Origin: Macrostomum hystrix
Lineage: Eukaryota; Platyhelminthes; Macrostomidae
Assembly (NCBI GenBank): GCA_950097015.1
Contig: CATNEN010000037.1
Span: 1-64,000 of the forward strand
Direction: 5' to 3'
Length of the DNA stretch: 64,000 nucleotides
Under the pieces are notes generated by a model. The model had not been told where the DNA came from and searched no databases. It saw nothing but the letters and a program-made list of their open reading frames with translations. The stretch's first letter is position 1. Every line of letters starts with the position of its first letter. This document shows positions 57,601-64,000 of this stretch, in pieces. The position numbers were made by a program, and so were the translations under genes.

Positions 57601-60600
57601 GAAGGAAGAATCACTCGTGGTGGCAAGGTGATGTTGTAGTTTGAAATCGTCACTCGAACCAAACCAAGACCCTGCTCCGTCCTGCCGTATTGGTCCTTGA
57701 CAGAAAGGACGGCGCCAGAAAAGCCGTCCCATCCCTTCAAACTAGCCAGGACAGTAACATCACCTGTGATAGGATTGACGCTAAAATGAGTGCCAAAGTC
57801 GGCATCAGCGCTGCTAATAGAGAATGTGAGTATCGTCCCCGACACCCGACTGATATTTAGGTCGGTTCCGGCCAAGACAACCGAGCCTGCAGGTAGGCTT
57901 GGACAGATTTGCCGGTTGTACAGATTCTGGAGTACAACTGGACCAGTGAAGTTGCGTTCGACTTCCAGACCCACTACTAGTGTTGTCACACTGTCGGGTC
58001 TGAAGCTGTCGTAGACACCCACAATGATCTGAAATTAATTTTTCTTACAATTTTACTTTTTCTTCTTTATTGTCTCGCATAATTTTGGAAATTATGACTT
58101 TTGTCAAACTTACGTAGTACGTTCCTCGCCTGTCGACGTCCTTGTACAAAAGATCGCGTACTGTTATATATCCTGTGCTGTTCACCGCAAAAAATGTTTC
58201 TGCAGGATACAGGCCTCGGATGGTGTAGACCAGGCTGCCGCGGAGATCAGCGTCTGTCACGTTCAAAAATAGGACCACACTGCCGATCGGGGCGTTCTCA
58301 GATATCTTCGCGGTGTAGTTGGCTCGAGGTGACGTCGGTGGGCTGAGATCTCGGGTCACGTTAACGTTAAGTTCAAAATAGACAATCCTCGGCGGAAAAC
58401 GGCCATCAGAAACGGATACATTGAGCTAAAATATGTTTTAGCGAAATAAAAACCTGATATTGCCTGATGTTAGTGTCAATGGTATTTTCCTAGCAACTTT
58501 AGACATTTTCATTACCGAGTAGCTAAGCTCTGTTCGGGTCCGCACGCTTTGACGCAAAGACACCTCGCCGCTGACTGGGTCGATGTAAAACACGTCGCTC
58601 CAGCTGAGCAAAGAAAAGATGAGTCTATCTCCATCTGCATCAGTAGCGTTCGCCTTGTAGAAAACGACGCCGACCGTCTGCGCTTGATCAATAGTCACCG
58701 ACCCGGTTGTCAGGTTTCCACGAATAACGGGTGGGTTGGCATTGCGAATCACGGAGATTGTCAGCGTGCCAGTTGAGGACCCTCGAACCGACGGGCTGAG
58801 ATCATTGTCGTAAGCATTCAGCACAAGATTGTACACCAGGTTGCTGTCGAGCTCCAGAGATCGGCTTAGCGTTACTTCTCCTGTTGCGTTGTTCACTTGG
58901 AAGAATGATGGCGCAGGTACATTTCCGGCAACCACGTACCTGATGCTGGCCTAAGAATTATGAGGCATTCAAGCATGCGCATTTTATATTTAAGCAGCAC
59001 GTTTAAACAAAAGTATTTATGTCGACTTATTTTAACAGTGCAATATGTTTTTGTTCTGAATTCCGAGTTGAAGTTGCGTGTAAACAGTTTTGAAGTGGTC
59101 CTGGATACTCTTCGGATGTTTATTTAAAGTGTACTGGATAGCTTTTCGAAAGTGAATAGACATAAATTTGTGAAAATATTTTAGATCGTCCTGATCCAAG
59201 TCTATCTATCGTCCTGAGGTTTCACTATGATTTTTAGGAAGCATGTGACAACGTGTTAGTACCACTTTTAGAACTTTTTAATATGGTTACAACTATTACA
59301 CTGTTCTGCTAAAGGAGTGCGTGTAAATGATTTAGTGATAAAGATAATCTTTAGGCCCGTTTTCGGTGTTCGTGCAATACTATTAATTAGTGTGTGCAAG
59401 GTAAAATACTTATACTGTGCGAAAAGTTACATGTCTAGTATGTACGAGCTAAAAAGGACTTGAATTATGGTTTTTAATTCACTTTATCATGGGGAGAAAA
59501 ATACAAATTGCATATTTACCGATACCTACAAAGCAAGACAGAAATATCGATATATTATGTTCATTTAATTCAAAATATCAAGGAAAATGATATTTATAGA
59601 AAGGCTACTCACAGAAGTTTTCAAGTTTAACGTTGCAACAACGGTAAATATGACGTCACCCACAGTCCGGAACGCTGTCATGTTGACATAGTTTGGCAGG
59701 TTGGTGAATCTCGGGATGCTAGTTGAATTGTCTATTGTCACAGAGAAACTAACTGGAGCGCTGCACAGTTGCACCAGATTAGTGTCGCAGGCGGTTACCA
59801 CTGCAGTAATTGAACCTGATGAACCCACCAAGGGCTGCTTAAGATAAATGATGCCCGTTATTGGGTCCAAGTATAGTCGTCCAGATGCATCCGACATGTT
59901 GAACTGTATCGTATCCTGAATCGAGAAATTGTCGGTTAAAAGTACACATTTTTAAGAGGAGAAACAAATAAAATAAACGAAAGAATGTTTAAGCAGTCTT
60001 TACTTACTCCTGAAGGATCACTCGCGTTCACCCTGAACAGCACGGAGCCCAGTGCAAGTTCAATGCTAACTGTCGCTGTGCTGTTAGTGTTGTAAATCAC
60101 AGGTCGATCTTTATTGTGCGAGACGGTAACGTTAATAAATCCAGTGCCAACGACTTCTGGGAACAGCGTGTTGTAGGCCGTCACTTGCAGCTAAAAATGA
60201 TAAACTGAGGTGTCTTGTGAGCGAATCGTATGGAGGACGCTATTTATTCGCTTTAGCGTCTAATCATATAGTACTAAAATTACTTTCAAGTATGTTATAT
60301 GCTCAGTAAAAAGTTTTTTAATTCAAACTTCATTGCTTTTTGAACTAGTACGTCATAGCGACAAGCATGGCTTACCGACAAGGAAGGTAAATTGAGAGTG
60401 GAAACCCGGTCAAGCTGACGAATTAGTCTGATGGCGCCCGTAACCTCGTCGATTTCAAAGAAGGCATTAGCAGGATAAACGCCAACAAGTCGGTAGCGAA
60501 GCTGACCCACCGTGTCGCTCATTGTTGCATTTACGGAGAGGCCAGTATTGGCCGGTAGAGAGAGGAAGCTGTAGTTGTAGGAGTTCAGCGTCGCCGCAAT

Positions 60601-63600
60601 TGTCTGAGGGTGGAACACAATTGCACCGGCGCTGCTGATAATGCTTAGCGAGACCAGGCTCTCAGCCAATTTCGGTATTGTTCCGCTGTCGGTCGCCACT
60701 AGAGTGATATTAACTTTGGCAGGCAGGCTGGTTAGATTACCAATCAAGTACAGCCCTCCCGTCACAGGGTTCACATAGAGAGTTGTACTCAAGCTAGCCT
60801 CTTTTATCGAGTAGCGAACGGTATCGCCTGCGTCGGAGTCGTTTGCGACCGCCGTTAGAAGCAGCGAGCCAATCCTTGCATTCACCAGGATGTCTATTGA
60901 TCTGCTGCTGGGATAAAACACGGGCGCGTTGGGATTTCTATCCACAGAGATGACAATGGCCTGGTCGGTGTATTTTCCGGAAGTGGTCTCCTTGACCCGA
61001 ACTACGACTGTGTAGTTGACAGTTGTGTCACTCATCAGGCTAGATTTTACGATTATAAGGCCGGTTGTCGAGTTAACGTTAAAGAAGATATTTGACGGCG
61101 GGTTGCCAACGAGTTCATACGTGAGGCCACCGGACTGAAATCAAAAGCAGAAAATTTAGGATATTAAGGTGTCAAGCTATTAAATTATTGAAGTGCTTAG
61201 ACTGCGTTGGATTTCTTACCGTTCCGTTTGTATCCGGGTCGAAGGCGACCACCCCACCCACAACAGTTCCAGTTGGAGTTTTCTCGCTAATGTTTACAAG
61301 CGTCCTAGTAGCATTCATATTGATTACAGGAGCCGATAGATCTCGGGCGATGGTAATTTGCGCAGTCACTGATGTTGACTTTGGTGTTGGAGTGCCATTG
61401 TCAGTTGCCGTGACGGTAATATTTAGAGTAGATGCGAATAGGCTTAGCAAACTAGCCTTGACCATCAGAGCTCCACTTGATGGGTCTAAATAGAGGTAAG
61501 TGGTCGCGTCCACAGAGCCATTCAAGGAGTAGACGATTGCGTTTCCATCGAGATCCGTTGCAGTAAATTTATAAGCCAAGGAGCCGAGGTCCACCCTTTC
61601 GTTTACTCTGACAGAGACGCTGTCAGTGCTAGGCTGAGTAAACACTGGCGCATTTAAGTTCCTGTTCACCAAAACTCGTATCACTGTGGTGTTTCCATTC
61701 TCTGGATAGTCTGGCGTATAAGCCTTCACTTCCAGGTCGTAAAAGGTCCGCGTGTCCCCGATGAGCGATTGATTAACCGTTATTCTACCAGACACTTGAT
61801 CGATCTTAAAGTAAGTGGTTGCAGTGTCCCTTCCGGTCAGCATGTAGAAAACTGTTCCATTACCCGGACCGGATGCATCTCCGTCTACAGCCTTTACTGT
61901 TGTCACGGTTGCACCCACGGATGAATTGCTGGAAATTGATACCGGCGATGTTGGATTCGGGGAGAATACGGTTACTGAGGCATCGCGTCGGATGCTAACT
62001 GTCAGGTTGAGTAAGGCTGTGTTTGGAGTCGGCTGTAGACTGTCCGTGACTTGAACTGACAAGTTGAAAAGGCTGATGCCAGTTGCTGTTAGGACCTGCT
62101 TGATGCGAATGTCGCCAGTGAGAGGGTCGATGAAGAAAAAGTCAGTGGTGGATGCGTCGCCTAGCAGCCTGTACTGAATTGTGCCGATCCCGGCCGTCTG
62201 GCTGACGCGGATTGAGGCATTGATGGACGAACCCAGGGCCGCTTTTTCCCAGACAGAAATTGAGCTCGTCCCGCCAATCGGGCTAGCAATGCTAAGTGAG
62301 CCAGGACTCCACTCAACATTAAGTGAAAAAGTGCGTTGATAGACCTGCTTCGGATAATATGAATCATAGACTTGAACTTGAATCTGCAATGCGGCAATAG
62401 AAAACTAGTTTTTATTAAACCGAATGTTTAGTATACGGTTGCATAAACAAACAAATAAGTAGGAAGCATACCAGGTAAGTAGAAAGTTTCAATGGATTGT
62501 CCGAAAACGATCTAGACGTAATAACAGTTGCCAAAGAGCCGTTCACAGAGAGGTTGAAGAGAAAGTTCGATGGGTAGGCTCCAATTATTGAGAAAACTGG
62601 CGGTCCTCGAAACGAGTCATTGCCAAGAACCATGCCGACGGTCACGCCTGCAGCACTCAGACTGGTAACATTTACTGTTCCGAAGCTTGTCTCACTTGCA
62701 GGGCGTCCGTTGATGGACAAAAACGGAGACCCGGAATCCCTGACCACGGTTAGAGTGATGTAGTGCTGCGCTTGCCAACGAGAATCCTTCGCTTCAACGA
62801 CGAACTAAATTTAATGAGCGGATTTTTTCGTAATAGGCAAAGTATTACAAAAGATACATGTTTACGCCTGAGCTTGTTTTTATTCATGTATTGCTTCGAT
62901 TTCTGGACTGATTACTTACTGTCAAACTAGTGAAAGCTGCCGGAGCTGTCAGCAGCTTTTTTACGGCTAGAAGGCCATGCAACGGATCCATGTAGAAGTA
63001 CTCATTAAGTGTAGTCAGATTCGAAGAGCTCACAATGCTGAACTGGATTGGGTCCTGTAAAGGCATACAATTTTGTCATTCAAAGAAGCGCGTACGAAAT
63101 AAGAAATCAGACATTAATAAATATCTATGGAAAGGTACTCCGCGACTTACATAAGCATCGGGAGCTGAAACATTGAACGAGCAGCAGAAAATGTAACCGA
63201 TGTCAACGACTTCATCCAGCGAGATAGTCAGGTTCTGTTGCGTTAGCTGCACTGGCCGGGCCACTCGAGAAATGTTAACATAAACCATCGCCATCGGAGA
63301 GCTCGATTGAGATGGGTAGCCGCCATCGACTGCGTTGACCAGCATAGTGACATTGGTGACTGCGTATGTCAAGCCAGTGAGAACTCGGTTCAGTGCTAGA
63401 GCTCCCGTAGCTGAGTTCACAGAGAAAAACGCAGCTGCTTCCGCCGGTTGCACACTGAAAATCGAATATGAAATGACATTGTTCGGCGCAATCGGGTCCG
63501 CGTCGGTGGCACTGACCGAGGTTGACAGGCTTCCGGCCGCTTGGCGCTCGTTAGCGTTAATGAAATAGGTAGTCGGAGCGAAGACCGGTGCTTGCAGGCT

Positions 63601-64000
63601 GCGGTAGACATTCACAGTCAGAATTGTGACATTTGTTTTCGGCACAAAACCCCCGTCGGCAATCCGAACTCGCAGCTGCAATAGATAGGACAGTAAAAAT
63701 GTATGGTAAAAATCACAAGTGGCAGATGACATTGTATGAATTTTAGAAGCACTTACGGAAAAGACTGTCTGTGTTGTTGTGTTTAGGTTTCCAATGACAG
63801 TAACAACTCCACTGGAAGGACTGATAGCAAAGAAATTGGTTGCCAGATCGTCTCCAATCAGGGAGTAGGTGATCGTGTTGAATGGCACAACTGTATCGTC
63901 GTCTCTAGCCAGGATTTGAGTCACAGAGCTAGTTGCCAATGCCAGATACGTAATGCTCACATTTGTTGGGCTATTAGGCAAAAAGAATGGATTATAAAGG
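42064..64000 (-). CDS. Giant cadherin, about 40 ectodomain repeats, 5' incomplete
   Basis: A single-pass adhesion protein read right to left; the signal peptide and first repeats lie beyond base 64000. I traced 45 exons with GT-AG junctions, about 14.1 kb of coding sequence and roughly 4,700 residues. The ectodomain has about 40 repeats of the cadherin type, each with a PxF-like start (e.g. RNLNAPVF), an ISENxxxG-like motif, ATDAD or NxTDxD, FF.IN..TG.I and a closing L.V.A.D strand. Few have the full DxNDNAPxF linker; the last, VSDTNDNAPVF, does. A membrane-adjacent region, a transmembrane helix and a 94-codon tail follow. Almost all internal exons are multiples of three in phase 0. One exon is off by one base (see the 51152-56655 segment). 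It resembles non-classical giant cadherins (Fat/Dachsous/CDH23-like). Orthology is not resolved. Confidence 0.95.
42904..45544 (-). CDS. Cadherin segment: membrane-adjacent region with two furin-like sites
   Basis: Exons 45544-45240, 44246-44077, 43659-43337, 43206-43111 and 42978-42904, with junction phases 2,1,0,2,2,2. The first ends a repeat with TGRKRRDTSD and SRSKRQ, two furin/proprotein-convertase-like basic sites about 20 residues apart. The last canonical repeat starts VSDTNDNAPVFHYPVYPN. Then come KNRMILVIPGPNKQPQV, SIETIRRTLQNATGQVVIIE and TDIWFVCVNPVTYDICVRE, which recall the membrane-adjacent domain of CDH23/PCDH15-type cadherins (layout only). The intron at 44076-43660 carries a SINE. 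Confidence 0.82.
43712..44050 (+). mobile_element. tRNA-derived SINE, family 2, copy d
   Basis: Antisense to the cadherin and inside its intron. The 5' head is truncated (starts near CATCTCGCACCAAGGTTGCT). It has GAGCTCGATTCCGCGGCGAG, TGCAATTTACGCACC, CTGACAATGAGAACGTCAG, CTCAGGAGTCAGCGGAATGG and CAGCGGGTCTGATGTCACC, ending near CCCTCCTGCA with an AT-rich tail. Confidence 0.87.
44247..45239 (-). other. Cadherin intron, nothing further recognised
   Basis: A 993-nt intron, among the two longest in this gene, between the exon with the furin-like sites and the last cadherin repeat. No repeat family or other gene is recognised. Confidence 0.55.
45637..51070 (-). CDS. Cadherin segment: distal repeats, exons 27-38 of the traced set
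   Basis: Exons in transcription order: 51070-50945, 50852-50535, 50428-49919, 49835-49722, 49604-49416, 49314-49180, 48173-47988, 47905-47783, 47705-47370, 47244-46939, 46747-46559 and 46253-45637. All but the last are multiples of three in phase 0; the last leaves phase 2. One exon class starts at the closing strand and linker of a repeat (LQVVASDSYLP, LAIVASDNRDPP) and ends just after the ATDxD motif. The other starts at the next strand (e.g. VTYS, GRIRF) and ends before the closing strand. The repeats are N-glycosylation-rich (many NxT/S), as expected of an extracellular protein. Confidence 0.88.
48488..48572 (+). promoter_or_regulatory. CCAAT-GC box-TATA module inside a cadherin intron
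   Basis: On the plus strand: CCAAT at 48488-48492, GGGGGCGGGG at 48543-48552 and TATAAAA at 48566-48572, with an ATTAAA about 100 bp further on (near 48674). The spacing is that of a real core promoter or of an LTR U3-R unit. The surrounding 48174-49179 intron is one of the two longest in the gene. I could not define element ends or a target duplication. Confidence 0.4.
51152..56655 (-). CDS. Cadherin segment: middle repeats, with one frame-breaking exon
   Basis: Exons in order: 56655-56509, 56421-56236, 56149-56027, 55943-55749, 55532-55410, 55312-54818, 54413-54291, 54210-53884, 53807-53508, 53412-53230, 53150-53022, 52925-52716, 52641-52513, 52407-52201 and 52097-51152. All are multiples of three except the last (946 nt). 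There the frame reads MVTLT and then loses the pattern. Skipping one A at about 51181-51182 gives MVTLT-RVVADRVNRS and runs cleanly into the next exon (QPMVYTTTGIYPANMLFQIN). This is a one-base insertion, either an assembly error or a real frameshift. I keep the gene as functional because everything downstream is intact. Confidence 0.85.
54450..54750 (-). mobile_element. tRNA-derived SINE, family 2, copy e
   Basis: In a cadherin intron, same orientation as the gene. The tail side has (AAT)n and TTGCAGGAGGGCTGG; the body has CAGCCAGCGATGAGGCAATT, ATTTCGCTGACTCCTGA and TGCCTTGGAGGTTGGCCCTC; the head side has GTGGCCTCGCCGTGGAATCG and GGTGCGAGAGGCAAACGCC. The middle is shortened compared with copy b. 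Confidence 0.87.
55600..55690 (-). mobile_element. Truncated SINE family 1 fragment
   Basis: In the cadherin intron at 55533-55748. GCACAGCCGCAGCTTATCG and CCCCTACCTTCAAGTCATCA correspond to blocks of the family 1 body (GCACAGCCGCAGCT) and head (CCCCCGACCTTCAAGTCGTG), with the middle deleted. Confidence 0.6.
56742..58028 (-). CDS. Cadherin segment: long atypical exon with cysteines
   Basis: One 1287-nt phase-0 exon, 429 residues without introns. The first part is a normal repeat (GVYDSFRPD, VSGTILTFSIS, FSVNPITGDVTV). The middle departs from the pattern: it has paired cysteines (RQICPSL, LDCGTGSGCPYQ, FNCDVAE, YFCDL, ATCTDFY), few ATDAD-like motifs and longer strands. It could be two to three strongly diverged cadherin repeats or an inserted beta-sandwich module. 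The end (NITDTTPVGTAVARLNLTDR) returns to the cadherin pattern. Confidence 0.8.
58114..64000 (-). CDS. Cadherin segment: proximal repeats in the window
   Basis: Exons in order: 64000(partial)-63757, 63675-63151, 63054-62920, 62804-62472, 62383-61220, 61134-60376, 60190-60008, 59915-59613, 58950-58516 and 58425-58114. All complete ones are multiples of three in phase 0. The 1164-nt and 759-nt exons each carry several repeats without introns, which suggests intron loss within an otherwise two-exons-per-repeat plan. Representative motifs are RNLNAPVFTQPSTDSV, FTATDLDGNAIVYSLNG, YLYLDPSSGALMVKASL and VDRNPNAPVFYPSSRS. The window ends inside a repeat (LYNPFFLPNSPTNVSITY), so more repeats are expected upstream. 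Confidence 0.9.

Overview
The window is animal nuclear DNA. Most genes are split by GT-AG introns, exons are GC-rich against AT-rich introns, and there are tRNA-derived SINEs, a solo LTR, DNA-transposon remnants and many minisatellites. The gene set (a ladybird-type homeobox gene, an axonemal CFAP144, profilin-4, a class A peptide-type GPCR and a giant cadherin) fits a bilaterian invertebrate. A lophotrochozoan is my guess, but nothing in the window settles the phylum.

Layout. The plus strand from 1 to about 33.3 kb carries a row of genes: the 3' end of an Lbx-like homeobox gene (1-376), CFAP144/FAM183 (5056-7568), POLA2 (12151-13968), ATG13 (16406-18313), the queuosine-salvage enzyme QNG1 (20363-25253), profilin-4 (26776-27213), an EndoU ribonuclease (29811-31790) and a tandem DUF1330-like protein (32628-33260). 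Next come a minus-strand intronless CK1-like pseudokinase (34085-35716), a plus-strand four-helix membrane protein I do not recognise (36985-37554), a minus-strand GPCR (38822-40866) and a giant minus-strand cadherin that fills 42064 to the window end, with its 5' end lying outside.

Repeats. Minisatellite arrays are concentrated between 5.7 and 31.4 kb and absent from the cadherin half. All three QNG1 introns are almost entirely tandem repeat, each with a different unit. CFAP144 intron 3 holds a 20-bp minisatellite cut in two by an 823-bp solo LTR with a 4-bp target duplication. Two tRNA-derived SINE families recur (five copies of one; two copies plus decayed fragments of the other). A 718-bp Tc1/mariner-like element with doubled terminal repeats carries only the N-terminal helix-turn-helix part of a transposase.

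Genes together. These are mostly unrelated housekeeping and cell-biology genes: DNA replication priming (POLA2), autophagy initiation (ATG13), tRNA queuosine salvage (QNG1), cilia (CFAP144), a testis-type profilin, RNA cleavage (EndoU), cell adhesion (cadherin) and signalling (GPCR). There is no operon logic. The most unusual features are the minisatellite-filled introns and the strictly modular phase-0 exon architecture of the cadherin.
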